This document shows, in pieces, positions 15,583 through 23,932 of a DNA stretch of 64,000 nucleotides. The notes below the pieces were generated by a model, which saw nothing but the letters and a program-made list of their open reading frames with translations, was not told where the DNA came from and did not search any database. A program made the translations under genes and the position numbers. The stretch is from Streptomyces sp. CBMA152. Lineage in GTDB: Bacteria > Actinomycetota > Actinomycetes > Streptomycetales > Streptomycetaceae. Each line of letters opens with the position of its first letter. The stretch's first letter is position 1. The DNA lies in NCBI RefSeq assembly GCF_014596475.1, contig NZ_MECJ01000029.1:1-64000 (forward strand). The letters are read 5' to 3'.

Positions 15583-16515
15583 TCCGCCACGCGATACACC
15601 TATCTGGGTCCCGAAGGCACCTTCACCGAGGCCGCCCTGCGTACGCTCCCCGAGGCAGCGACCCGCGAGCTGGTCCCGATGGTGTCCGTCCCCGCCGCCC
15701 TGGACGCGGTACGCAACGGGGACGCGGCGGCCGCGCTCGTGCCCATCGAGAACTCGGTGGAGGGCGGGGTCACCGCGACCCTGGACGAGCTGGCCGGCGG
15801 CGAGCCGCTGATGATCTACCGCGAGGTGCTGCTGCCGATCGCGTTCGCGCTGCTTGTGCGGCCCGGGACCAAGCTGTCGGACATCAAGACGGTGACCGGG
15901 CACCCGGTGGCCCAGCCGCAGGTGCGCAACTGGCTGCGCGCGCATCTGCCCGAGGCGCTGTGGGAGTCGGCCGCCTCCAACGCGGACGGCGCGCGCCTGG
16001 TCCAGGAGGGCCGCTTCGACGCGGCGTTCGCGGGCGAGTTCGCGGCGGCGACGTACGGGCTCGAAGCGCTGGTCACCGAGATCCACGACGCGGAGAACGC
16101 GGAGACGCGGTTCGTGCTGGTGGGCCGCCCGGCCCGGCCCGCCGCACCGACCGGGGCGGACAAGACGTCCGTGGTGATCTGGCTGGGCGACGACCACCCG
16201 GGCGCGCTGCTCGAACTGCTCCAGGAGTTCGCCGTACGCGGGGTCAACCTGATGCTCATCCAGTCGCGGCCGACCGGCGCGGGCATCGGCAACTACTGCT
16301 TCGCGGTGGACGCCGAGGGCCATATCTCGGACCGGCGGGTCGGCGAGGCGCTGATGGGCCTGAAGCGGATCTGCCCGAAGGTGCGCTTCCTCGGGTCGTA
16401 TCCGCGCGCGGGTGTCACGGCCGCGGACGTACGGAAGCTGCGGCCCGGGACCTCGGACACCGAGTTCGTGGCGGCGGCGGAGTGGCTGGCACGCAGCCAG
16501 GACGGCCGCGCCTGA
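15580..16515 (+). CDS. pheA: Prephenate dehydratase
   Basis: A 311-residue enzyme converting prephenate to phenylpyruvate in phenylalanine synthesis. The catalytic domain starts YTYLGPEGTFTEAAL and includes VPIENSVEGGVTATLD and AASNADGARLVQEGRFDAAF. The regulatory ACT domain follows from about residue 195 with WLGDDHPGALLELLQEFAVRGVNL, the ESRP-like element reading IQSRPTG, so feedback inhibition by phenylalanine is expected. No chorismate mutase domain is attached. The ATG at 15580 is preferred to a GTG three codons earlier because it fits the homologues and the leaderless promoter. Confidence 0.96.
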   Translation: MSATRYTYLGPEGTFTEAALRTLPEAATRELVPMVSVPAALDAVRNGDAAAALVPIENSVEGGVTATLDELAGGEPLMIYREVLLPIAFALLVRPGTKLSDIKTVTGHPVAQPQVRNWLRAHLPEALWESAASNADGARLVQEGRFDAAFAGEFAAATYGLEALVTEIHDAENAETRFVLVGRPARPAAPTGADKTSVVIWLGDDHPGALLELLQEFAVRGVNLMLIQSRPTGAGIGNYCFAVDAEGHISDRRVGEALMGLKRICPKVRFLGSYPRAGVTAADVRKLRPGTSDTEFVAAAEWLARSQDGRA

Positions 16516-16548
16516 GTCGGACTGGCTGGTCCTACCTGCTGATTTTCG

Positions 16549-16859
16549 TTGTCCACAAAGTTATCCACAGGCACGCTTCTCGACCTGTGGGTAAGTCGAC
16601 AACGCAACCGGACAGAGTCGACAAATACCTCTAGTGACGACGCATCCGTCCACAGAAGACCGGGACGGGCGATGTCAGCCCAATTCCCTCGATCAACTCT
16701 TTAGAGCGAGCAATTCCCACCCGAATGAGTGCGTGGAAGAGCTTCGAACGGGGAATCCTTGGCCGCGCATCCGCATACGGGGTGGATCTTCCAGGCGGTC
16801 CACAGGGACTCCCCACACCCTGTGGATAACTTTCCCGACCCACACACCTCTGTGGACAA
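16549..16859. promoter_or_regulatory. Cluster of five consensus DnaA boxes between pheA and serS
   Basis: Forward boxes TTGTCCACA (16549-16557) and TTATCCACA (16561-16569) are three bases apart. Reverse boxes lie at 16586-16594 (TTACCCACA), 16821-16829 (TTATCCACA) and 16851-16859 (TTGTCCACA). Weaker 7/9 matches are at 16646-16654 and 16796-16804. The 561-bp gap 16516-17076 contains no gene and is notably less GC-rich than its surroundings. It is not oriC, since dnaA and dnaN are absent. S. coelicolor has three such clusters near oriC (H69, H24, D78); this may correspond to the high-affinity D78 cluster, which I infer from gene order only. Confidence 0.85.
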
Positions 16860-17064
16860 GTCCCTTGAGCCACAAGGGATTCCAGTCAACGAAAGTCCGG
16901 AAACCACCCCTTTTCAGGGAAAAGCACGGCCTTTATTGACGCCCGCACCGATGTCCGTCCTGGAATTTCTCCACCACATTTCTCAATACGGTCAATTCGG
17001 GCAAACCGACACGCGGAACGAGCGTGGCAGGGATATCCGGTGGGGTGCCAGGGATCCGCACCGG

Positions 17065-17079
17065 TAGCCTGGAGGGGTG
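17065..17079 (+). promoter_or_regulatory. Probable leaderless promoter of serS
   Basis: TAGCCT (17065-17070) is followed by six bases and then the GTG start codon at 17077. The GGAGGG between them is too close to the GTG to act as a normal ribosome binding site, which favours a leaderless transcript. Confidence 0.45.
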
Positions 17080-18366
17080 ATTGACCTTCGCCTGCTCCGT
17101 GAGGACCCCGACCGTGTTCGCGCCTCCCAGCGCGCCCGTGGAGAGGACGTCGGCCTCGTCGACGCCCTGCTCTCCGCCGATGAGCGGCGCAGGTCGTCCG
17201 GCGTCCGCTTCGACGAGCTGCGCTCCGAGCAGAAGGCGCTCGGCAAGCTCATCCCCAAGGCTTCTCCCGAGGAGCGCGCAGAGCTCCTGAAGAAGGCCGA
17301 GCAGCTCAAGGCCGACGTGAAGAGCGCCGAGGCCGAGCAGAACGAGGCGGACGAGGCGGCCAAGCACCTCCTGCTCCAGCTCGGCAACATCGTCCACGCG
17401 GACGTGCCGGTCGGCGGCGAGGAGGACTTCGTCGTCCTGGAGACGCACGGCACCGTCCGCGACTTCGCGGCCGAGGGCTTCGAGCCCAAGGACCACCTGG
17501 AGCTCGGCGAGGCGCTGGGCGCCATCGACGTCGAGCGCGGCGCCAAGGTCTCCGGCTCGCGCTTCTACTACCTGACCGGCGTCGGCGCGCTCCTGGAGCT
17601 CGCCCTGGTCAACGCGGCGATCGCGCAGGCCACCGAGGCCGGCTTCATCCCGATGCTCACCCCCGCGCTGGTCCGCCCGCGCGCCATGGAGGGCACCGGC
17701 TTCCTCGGCCAGGCCGCCGAGAACGTGTACCACCTGGAGAAGGACGACTACTACCTGGTCGGCACCTCCGAGGTCCCGCTCGCGGCGTACCACATGGACG
17801 AGATCCTGGACGCGGAGAAGCTGCCGCTGCGCTACGCGGGCTTCTCCCCGTGCTTCCGCCGCGAGGCCGGTACGTACGGGAAGGACACCCGGGGCATCTT
17901 CCGGGTCCACCAGTTCGACAAGGTCGAGATGTTCTCGTACGTCCACCCGGACGACGCCGAGGCCGAGCACAAGCGGCTCCTGGACTGGGAGAAGCAGTGG
18001 CTGACCGGTCTTGAGCTGCCCTTCCAGGTGATCGACGTGGCCACCGGCGACCTGGGCGCCTCCGCCTCGCGCAAGTACGACTGCGAGGCGTGGATCCCGA
18101 CGCAGGGCAAGTACCGCGAGCTGACCTCGGCCTCCAACTGCGACGGCTTCCAGGCCCGCCGCCTGTCCGTGCGCATGCGCGACACCGCCGACGGCAAGAG
18201 CAAGGTCACCCCGCTGGCGACGCTGAACGGCACGCTCTGCGCGGTGCCGCGCACGATCGTGGCGATCCTGGAGAACCACCAGCAGGCCGACGGCTCCGTG
18301 CGGGTCCCGGCCGTGCTCCGCCCGTACCTGGGCGGACGCGAGGTCCTGGAGCCCATCGCCAAGTGA
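17077..18366 (+). CDS. serS: Seryl-tRNA synthetase
   Basis: A 429-residue class II synthetase charging tRNA-Ser (and tRNA-Sec where present). The N-terminal coiled-coil arm (about residues 27-105, rich in Glu, Lys and Ala) binds the long variable arm of the tRNA. The catalytic core shows motif 2 FSPCFRREAGTYGKDTRGIFRVHQF, the serine-site segment VGTSEVPL, and motif 3 ATLNGTLCAVPRTIVAILEN. The GTG at 17077 gives the standard VIDLRLLREDPD start. The stop overlaps the GTG of the following HAD gene. Confidence 0.97.
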   Translation: MIDLRLLREDPDRVRASQRARGEDVGLVDALLSADERRRSSGVRFDELRSEQKALGKLIPKASPEERAELLKKAEQLKADVKSAEAEQNEADEAAKHLLLQLGNIVHADVPVGGEEDFVVLETHGTVRDFAAEGFEPKDHLELGEALGAIDVERGAKVSGSRFYYLTGVGALLELALVNAAIAQATEAGFIPMLTPALVRPRAMEGTGFLGQAAENVYHLEKDDYYLVGTSEVPLAAYHMDEILDAEKLPLRYAGFSPCFRREAGTYGKDTRGIFRVHQFDKVEMFSYVHPDDAEAEHKRLLDWEKQWLTGLELPFQVIDVATGDLGASASRKYDCEAWIPTQGKYRELTSASNCDGFQARRLSVRMRDTADGKSKVTPLATLNGTLCAVPRTIVAILENHQQADGSVRVPAVLRPYLGGREVLEPIAK

Positions 18367-19181
18367 GCACCACCGAGCGGAGCCCGTTCCCGTACAAGCT
18401 GATCGCGACCGATCTGGACGGGACGCTGCTGCGCTCCGACGAGACCGTCTCGGAGCGCACCCGTGCCGCGCTCACCGCCGCCACCCAGGCGGGCGCGGCG
18501 CACATCGTCGTGACCGGCCGGGCGGTGCCCTGGACCCGGCACATCCTGGACGACCTGGGCTACCGGGGACTCGCGGTGTGCGGGCAGGGCGCGCAGGTTT
18601 ACCACGCCGGCGAGCACAGACTGCTGACGTCGGTGACCCTGGACCGTCAGCTGGCGGGTCTGGCGCTCTCCAAGATAGAGGCGGAGGTCGGCCCGCTGGC
18701 GCTGGCCGCGAGCCGCGACGGGCTCGACGGCGAGGTGCTGGTCGGCCCCGGCTACACGGTCCAGGAGGGCCCGCTGCCGGTCGTCGCGTTCGAGGACATC
18801 GCCGAGCTGTGGTCGGCGCCGCTGAACAAGGTCTACATCCAGCACCCCCGGCTCGACGACGACCACCTGGCGCGGATCGCGCGCCAGGTGGTCGGCAGTC
18901 TGGTCGACGTGGTGATGGCGGGCGCGGGCGTGGTGGAGCTGCTGCCGCTGGGTCTGAGCAAGGCGACGGGGCTGTCCCTGGCCGCGCGCCGTCTCGGCTG
19001 CCGGGCGGCCGACACGATCGCCTTCGGCGACATGCCCAACGACATCCCGATGTTCGGCTGGGCCCAGCACGGCGTGGCCATGGCCAACGCCCACGACGAG
19101 CTGAAGGCCGTCGCCCACGAGATCACGGCCTCGAACGAGGACGACGGGATCGCCGTGGTGCTGGAACAGCTGATGCCGTAA
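18363..19181 (+). CDS. Cof-type HAD phosphatase
   Basis: A 272-residue HAD hydrolase of the Cof (IIB) subfamily. Motif I is IATDLDGTLLRSDETVS (nucleophile Asp near residue 17), motif II VVTGRA, motif III the Lys of LPLGLSKATGLSLAA and motif IV AFGDMPNDIPMFGWA. A Cof cap lies between motifs II and III. Likely substrates are sugar phosphates or cofactor phosphates; none can be assigned. The GTG overlaps the serS stop by 4 bases, indicating translational coupling. The window holds a second Cof-type gene (32285-33154) with the same motif set. Confidence 0.9.
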   Translation: MSTTERSPFPYKLIATDLDGTLLRSDETVSERTRAALTAATQAGAAHIVVTGRAVPWTRHILDDLGYRGLAVCGQGAQVYHAGEHRLLTSVTLDRQLAGLALSKIEAEVGPLALAASRDGLDGEVLVGPGYTVQEGPLPVVAFEDIAELWSAPLNKVYIQHPRLDDDHLARIARQVVGSLVDVVMAGAGVVELLPLGLSKATGLSLAARRLGCRAADTIAFGDMPNDIPMFGWAQHGVAMANAHDELKAVAHEITASNEDDGIAVVLEQLMP

Positions 19182-19232
19182 GGGCTTCGGCTCGGGTGCG
19201 GGGCACGTAGTCCGGTGTCTTGAAGAGGTACG

Positions 19233-19270
19233 AAGTAAGGGGCGTCCGCCATGGCGGACGCCCCTTACTT
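19233..19270. terminator. Perfect 38-bp palindrome, bidirectional terminator
   Basis: The 19-base arm AAGTAAGGGGCGTCCGCCA (19233-19251) is repeated exactly in inverse at 19252-19270, so the two strands form long identical stems. It lies between the convergent HAD gene and rhomboid-like gene and explains the whole 138-bp gap. Confidence 0.85.
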
Positions 19271-19319
19271 GTGCGCCCGGACGGCCCACGCTCTCGCGTG
19301 CTCGAAGCGGCCGCCCTCC

Positions 19320-19994
19320 TCAACCACTGTGCCCGGAGCGCCTCTTCACGGCCAGTGGTTTTCCCCTGGTCAGCGGCCAGCAGGCGAGCCCGATCGTGAG
19401 CGCGACCGCGTGTCCGATGTCGGTGAACGTGCCACCGGTCAGCAGCGGAATCCCGAAGAACGACACCACGCCCGCGAGGTAGAGCCACCGCCACGGCCGG
19501 GGCAGCCGGTACACCAGCAGCCCGGCCGACGCGGCCAGCCCGTAGCTGACGCCGATGTCGACGACATGCGCCATCCGCTTGTGCGCCTGGTGGTTCTGGA
19601 TGCTCCAGAGCACGAACTCCTGGCTGACCAGGGTGGCCGAGACATGGGCGACGGCGACGGTGAAGAGCCAGCGCAGGGTGCCGACCCAGCGCTCCAGGGG
19701 AGCGTGGACGATCTCGAAGAGCACGAAGTAGAGCAGGAACGAGGACGGGTTCTCGATCCAGAAGGCGCTGGTGAACAGCGACTGCAGGGGGTGCTTGGTC
19801 AGCTCGTGGATGTTGCTGCTGTTGCGGTGCAGCAGATAGTGCTCAAGGCCCTCGGTGGAGAGCTCGATGACGATGCTGGTGATCGCGATGATCAGCAACC
19901 AGATGTGCGTCCCCGGCGAGGAGAGCACCCAGGCCCGCACCGGCCGGGCCGGCTCGGGCGCCCGGCGCGTACCGGGACTGTGCAACGTCGTCAT
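19320..19994 (-). CDS. Rhomboid-like integral membrane protein
   Basis: A 224-residue protein with about six membrane segments. The first, WLLIIAITSIVIELSTEGLEHYLL, is followed by an extracytoplasmic loop and then further helices. The fourth region reads DIGVSYGLAASAGLLVY, resembling the rhomboid GxSxG serine element, and the last has DIGHAVALTIGL with a membrane His. This pair suggests an intramembrane serine protease or a descendant of one. The family matches the actinobacterial rhomboid-like group as I remember it. It is transcribed alone, ending at the 38-bp palindrome. Confidence 0.75.
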   Translation of the reverse strand: MTTLHSPGTRRAPEPARPVRAWVLSSPGTHIWLLIIAITSIVIELSTEGLEHYLLHRNSSNIHELTKHPLQSLFTSAFWIENPSSFLLYFVLFEIVHAPLERWVGTLRWLFTVAVAHVSATLVSQEFVLWSIQNHQAHKRMAHVVDIGVSYGLAASAGLLVYRLPRPWRWLYLAGVVSFFGIPLLTGGTFTDIGHAVALTIGLACWPLTRGKPLAVKRRSGHSG

Positions 19995-20071
19995 TCCTCG
20001 ATGATGACCCGAACCCCGTCGCCGCTGCCGGACGGGGCCGGGTCACCACGCGCGTCACTCCGCCGCGCGAG

Positions 20072-20791
20072 TCACTCCTCGCCGGCCAGCTTCAGCGTCC
20101 GCAGCTTCTGCCCCGCGTACCAGCTCGCCAGGACCGTCACCGCCGTCAGCAGGACCACGGCGGTCGGGAGGCCGACGTCCGAGGTGATGATGTCGTTCTC
20201 GCCGATCCGCTCCGCGAGGGCCAGCGACCACTGCTGCACGCTCAGGGTCCGCGCGCCCGGCACCAGATTGCCGAACAGGCTCTCCCACACCAGCGCGTAG
20301 ACCAGGCCGAAGACCACCGCGTGCCGGGTGACGGTGCCCAGGAGCAGGAAGACCGCCGCGTACGCGATGGAGGCGACCAGGGCCGCGACCGTGTAGGCGA
20401 TCGCGATCTGCTGGCCGTTGCCGTTGAGGATCATTCCCGCGATGAAGGTGGGAATGGCCGAGAAGGCCATGGTGACCGCGATCGCCACGATCAGCTTGGT
20501 GAAGATGATCGTCGGCCGTTTCACCGGCTTGGCCAGCAGATAGACGATCGAGCCGTCGTCGATCTCGGGCCCGATCGCGCCCGTGCCCGCGATGACGCCG
20601 ATCAGCGGCACCATCGTGGCGAGCGCGAACCCGCCGAGCAGATTGGCCGCGACCTGGTCGTCGGCGCCGCTGAACGACCGTACGGCCGCCGCGATGACGA
20701 TCAGGAGCACCGGCAGCACACAGAGGATCGCGGCCCGGCGCCGGCCGAGCAGGGCCCGGTAGGTGAGCCGGGCGACTGTGGGGTTGTACAT
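20072..20791 (-). CDS. ABC-2 type transporter permease (second pair)
   Basis: A 239-residue membrane protein with six hydrophobic segments, starting MYNPTVARLTYRALLGRRRAAI. The element IGPEIDDGSIVYLLAKPVKRPTI between helices two and three is typical of ABC-2/NosY-like permeases. It is the last gene of a four-gene operon and pairs with the ATPase ending at 20809, 17 bp upstream. A GTG at 20800 is also in frame; the ATG is preferred because AAGGAG stands 11 bases before it and only 2 before the GTG. The substrate is unknown. Confidence 0.87.
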   Translation of the reverse strand: MYNPTVARLTYRALLGRRRAAILCVLPVLLIVIAAAVRSFSGADDQVAANLLGGFALATMVPLIGVIAGTGAIGPEIDDGSIVYLLAKPVKRPTIIFTKLIVAIAVTMAFSAIPTFIAGMILNGNGQQIAIAYTVAALVASIAYAAVFLLLGTVTRHAVVFGLVYALVWESLFGNLVPGARTLSVQQWSLALAERIGENDIITSDVGLPTAVVLLTAVTVLASWYAGQKLRTLKLAGEE

Positions 20792-20808
20792 GACGCTCAC
20801 AGCTCCTT

Positions 20809-21720
20809 TCAGGCCGCTACGAGGTAGGAGAAGACGGATTCCAGCGACTCGTCGGACGGCGAGACCGTCAGCAGCCGGATCCCGTGCGCCTTCGCGACCT
20901 GCGGGAGCAGGGTCGTGAACCGACCGAAGTCGACCGCCTGGATGCGCAGCGCGCCCTCCTTGAGGTCCACCTCGATCCCGGCCGTGGACGGGTCGGCGAT
21001 CAGCGCGGCGGCGAGCGCGCGGTCGTCGCTGGAGCGGATCAGATAGCGGTGCGGGCGGTCCGTCATCAGCCGGCGGATCTTGCGGAAGTCACCGCTCGCC
21101 GCGTGCCGCCCGGCCACGATGACCTCGATGTGCGCGGCGAGCTGCTCGACCTCTTCGAGGATGTGGGACGAGAACAGGACCGTGCGCCCCTCGGCGCCCA
21201 TCCGTCGCAGCAGATCCATCAGCTGCATGCGCTGGCGCGGGTCCATCCCGTTGAACGGCTCGTCGAGCAGCAGCACGGACGGGTCGTGGACCAGCGCGGA
21301 CGCCATCTTCACGCGCTGGCGCATGCCCTTGCTGTACGTCTGGATCTTACGGTCCTGCGCGTACTCCATCTCGACCGTGGCCAGCGCCCGTTGGGCCTCC
21401 TTCGCCCCGAGCCCGTGCAGTTCGGCGTTGGCGACGACGAACTCGCGCCCGGTGAGGAAGTCGTACATCGCCTCGCGCTCGGGGACGATGCCGATCTGGC
21501 GGTAGACCTCCTCGTTGCGCCAGATGGGGCGCCCGTCGAGCGTCACGCTTCCCGTCGAGGGGGCGAGGAAACCACCCATCATGTTGATGAGCGTGGACTT
21601 TCCGGCGCCGTTGGGGCCGAGCAGTCCGGTCACGCCGGGGCCGATCGACATGGTGACGTCGTTGACGGCCACCACATTGCCGAACCAGCGCGAGGTGTGG
21701 TCGATGTGAATCGTGCTCAT
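20809..21720 (-). CDS. ABC transporter ATP-binding protein (second pair)
   Basis: A 303-residue ATPase with Walker A GLLGPNGAGKSTLIN (about residues 33-47), Q-loop YRQIGIVPE, signature YSKGMRQRVKMA, Walker B VLLLDEPFNGMD and switch His in FSSHILEEVE. The C-terminal 80 residues form the extension seen in BcrA/NodI-like exporters. Together with the permease at 20072-20791 it would make one half of a double exporter. Membership of a single leftward operon is inferred from the short gaps. Confidence 0.92.
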   Translation of the reverse strand: MSTIHIDHTSRWFGNVVAVNDVTMSIGPGVTGLLGPNGAGKSTLINMMGGFLAPSTGSVTLDGRPIWRNEEVYRQIGIVPEREAMYDFLTGREFVVANAELHGLGAKEAQRALATVEMEYAQDRKIQTYSKGMRQRVKMASALVHDPSVLLLDEPFNGMDPRQRMQLMDLLRRMGAEGRTVLFSSHILEEVEQLAAHIEVIVAGRHAASGDFRKIRRLMTDRPHRYLIRSSDDRALAAALIADPSTAGIEVDLKEGALRIQAVDFGRFTTLLPQVAKAHGIRLLTVSPSDESLESVFSYLVAA

Positions 21721-21769
21721 GGGCGCAGCCCATTCCTTAGAAGGGTGGTGGTGGGCGACGGGTGGGCGG

Positions 21770-22654
21770 TCACAGCCCGACCTTCCGGTAGCGGCGCATC
21801 AGGACGGCGTACGAGCCGAGGATCAGCGCGAGGACGACGAGCAGGTACACGACGCCTACGCCCGCGTCCGGCCCCGCCTTGCCCGGGAAGGCGGAGGTGG
21901 CGCCGAGGAAGGCGGTCTGCACCCCGTCGATGAGCGTGATGGGGGAGAAGAGCCCGAGCCACTTGATGACCCCGGTGGACTGCTGGTCGAAGGCGACGCC
22001 CTGGACCGCGGAGACCGCTCCGTAGGAGATGGTCAGCACGGCGATGACGGCGGCGACACCGAAGCCGCGGCGCGGGGTGAGCGCCGAGACCACCAGGCCG
22101 ATGCCGGCGAAGAGCAGCGAGAGCAGCGCCACGGAGACCAGTCCCTGTGCGAACCCCTTGGTCTGGTCCGCGAAGTCGAGTTTGGCGAGGAGCGCGCCCA
22201 CGTAGAGGACCACGAGGGGCGCCGCCGTCAGGATGAACAGCGCCGAGGCCATCGCCGCGTACTTGGCGAGGACGTAGTCCACGCGCTCGATGGGCCGCGA
22301 GAAGTACAGCGGCACCGTGCGGAAGCGCAGGTCGCGCGAGACGGTCTGGGGGGCCTGGGCCGCGATGTAGAGGCCGATGACGGCCTGCATGAGGACCGCG
22401 TTGCGCGTGTAGTCCACCGGCAGGTCGTTGGCCTTGGTGGCGATGGCGACCGCGACCATGATGGTGGCCGGCACGCACATCACCGCGAAGAGCAGCATCG
22501 GCAGCACCTTGGACTTGGCGCTGCGGCCCAGTCCGTAGGCGCCGCGCAGCGACTGCGAGAAGAGCGAGCGCCGTGCGTACGCCCGTCCCAGGCGCGGCCC
22601 GTCGTAGTTGCGGTAGCCGATGTTGTGGATCCGGGTCTGTGTGGCCTCAGCCAT
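21770..22654 (-). CDS. ABC-2 type transporter permease (first pair)
   Basis: A 294-residue permease with six membrane segments after a basic cytoplasmic head (RIHNIGYRNYDGPRLGRAYARRSLF). The segment TVSRDLRFRTVPLYFSRPIERVDY is the conserved cytoplasmic coupling region of ABC-2 permeases that contain the YF-SRPI element. Its start overlaps the upstream ATPase gene by 8 bases, so the two are translationally coupled. The substrate is unknown. Confidence 0.88.
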   Translation of the reverse strand: MAEATQTRIHNIGYRNYDGPRLGRAYARRSLFSQSLRGAYGLGRSAKSKVLPMLLFAVMCVPATIMVAVAIATKANDLPVDYTRNAVLMQAVIGLYIAAQAPQTVSRDLRFRTVPLYFSRPIERVDYVLAKYAAMASALFILTAAPLVVLYVGALLAKLDFADQTKGFAQGLVSVALLSLLFAGIGLVVSALTPRRGFGVAAVIAVLTISYGAVSAVQGVAFDQQSTGVIKWLGLFSPITLIDGVQTAFLGATSAFPGKAGPDAGVGVVYLLVVLALILGSYAVLMRRYRKVGL

Positions 22655-23669
22655 GGCTGCCGCCTCCGTTCTGCCGTGCGGCGGTGGCTGCCCAGGCGGC
22701 GGCGCGCTCGGAGACGGGCTCCGGTGCCTGGGCCGGGGTCTTGAAGACCTCCGCGATGTGGTGGCGGCGCTGCTCCATCCGTACGAGCCCGAGCCCGAGC
22801 CCGGCGACGGTGTCGCGCACGACGTCGTACGTCTCCTCGCCCGCCGCCTCGATCAGCAGGATGTGCCCGGCGCCCGGCAGACCGTCCTCCACGCCCGCGT
22901 GGAGCGTGAGTCCGGCCTCGGCGAGCGCGCCGCGCAGGGCCTGCGCACCGTCGGGGTACGCGTCGGAGTCGGTGACCTCGACCGCGAGGGTCGTGGTCAT
23001 CTGGGTGAAGTCGCTGGTGGAGCTGGACCGCAGCAGCTTGCCGCCGTCGATGACCACTACGTGGTCACAGGTGCGCTCCAGCTCGCCGAGCAGATGCGAG
23101 GTGACCAGGACCGAGATGCCGAAGTCGGTGTGGATGCGCCGGATCAGACCGAGCATCTCGTCGCGGCCGACCGGGTCGAGGCCGTTGGTCGGCTCGTCGA
23201 GCAGGACCAGCTGGGGGTCGTGGACGAGCGCCTGGGCGAGCTTGACCCGCTGCTTCATGCCGGTCGAGTAGCCGCCGATCGGGCGGTAGCGCTCCTCGTA
23301 GAGCCCGACGTGGCGCAGGGTGTCGGCGGTGCGCTCTCGGGCGGCGGTCACCGGAAGCCCCGACATGCGCGCCATGTGCACGACGAACTCGGTGGCCGAG
23401 ACGTCGGGTGGCAGGCAGTCGTGCTCCGGCATGTAGCCGACCCGCTCGCGGATCGCACTGCCGCTGGTGGCGACGTCGAGACCCAGCACCGCGGCACTGC
23501 CCTCCGTGGCGGGCGAGAGGCCGAGAAGGATCTTGATCAACGTCGACTTGCCGGCTCCGTTGGCACCCACCAGGCCGGTCACACCGGGCCCGATGTCCAA
23601 GGAGAGCCGGTCAAGCGCGGTCACCCGGGGGAACCGCTTGCTCAGGCTTTCGGTCGCGATCACATTCAC
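22647..23669 (-). CDS. ABC transporter ATP-binding protein (first pair)
   Basis: A 340-residue ATPase and the first gene of the operon. Walker A is GLVGANGAGKSTLIKI (about residues 33-48), the Q-loop region RERVGYMPEHDCLPP, the signature YSTGMKQRVKLAQ, Walker B LVLLDEPTNGLD and the switch His VTSHLLGELE. A C-terminal extension of about 110 residues follows. The GTG at 23669 is chosen because TACCGT lies exactly six bases before it (23676-23681), giving a leaderless start for the whole operon. Confidence 0.92.
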   Translation of the reverse strand: MNVIATESLSKRFPRVTALDRLSLDIGPGVTGLVGANGAGKSTLIKILLGLSPATEGSAAVLGLDVATSGSAIRERVGYMPEHDCLPPDVSATEFVVHMARMSGLPVTAARERTADTLRHVGLYEERYRPIGGYSTGMKQRVKLAQALVHDPQLVLLDEPTNGLDPVGRDEMLGLIRRIHTDFGISVLVTSHLLGELERTCDHVVVIDGGKLLRSSSTSDFTQMTTTLAVEVTDSDAYPDGAQALRGALAEAGLTLHAGVEDGLPGAGHILLIEAAGEETYDVVRDTVAGLGLGLVRMEQRRHHIAEVFKTPAQAPEPVSERAAAWAATAARQNGGGSHG

Positions 23670-23675
23670 ACTTCG

Positions 23676-23681
23676 ACGGTA
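23676..23681 (-). promoter_or_regulatory. Probable leaderless promoter (-10) of the double ABC operon
   Basis: On the minus strand TACCGT is followed by CGAAGT and the GTG start at 23669, a six-base spacing typical of leaderless Streptomyces genes. Confidence 0.45.
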
Positions 23682-23830
23682 GTGGCGCAGACCACATCGA
23701 TCGTCAGACCAGGCGGTTGGATCCGTGTCCGACCAGAGAGGTACGGACCCGTAGGGGAAGCCATACGGAAGAGTGACAGGACCCTGAGAAGCGCCTCGAA
23801 CGGGGCACGGAGTTGTTCACATCCGACTAC

Positions 23831-23839
23831 TTGTCCACA
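23831..23839 (+). promoter_or_regulatory. Single consensus DnaA box
   Basis: TTGTCCACA lies in the 263-bp gap between the ABC operon and the M24-like gene, about 100 bases before the start at 23933. It is isolated, unlike the groups at 16549-16859 and 28564-28617. Confidence 0.6.
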
Positions 23840-23874
23840 GGCGGGCGCACAGCCCTTGACGTAGCCGCCGGGCA

Positions 23875-23896
23875 TTGTCACATTCATCAGTGTCAA
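23875..23896. promoter_or_regulatory. Inverted repeat in the promoter region of the EphD-like operon
   Basis: TTGTCAC, an 8-base spacer and GTGTCAA form a 7-8-7 inverted repeat with one mismatch. It ends 36 bases before the first gene of the operon, whose fourth gene encodes a MerR regulator, so it is a reasonable candidate operator. MerR sites usually sit between -35 and -10; TTGACG at 23856 with a 17-base spacer gives a possible promoter overlapping it. Confidence 0.4.
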
Positions 23897-23932
23897 GTTA
23901 CGCACGCGTACGACGACAGGGGTGTGGGCGCG

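Noticed and set aside
16549..16859. Chromosomal replication origin
   Set aside because: The DnaA boxes are real, but dnaA and dnaN are not adjacent and the number of boxes is far below that of Streptomyces oriC. A titration or regulatory cluster is more likely.
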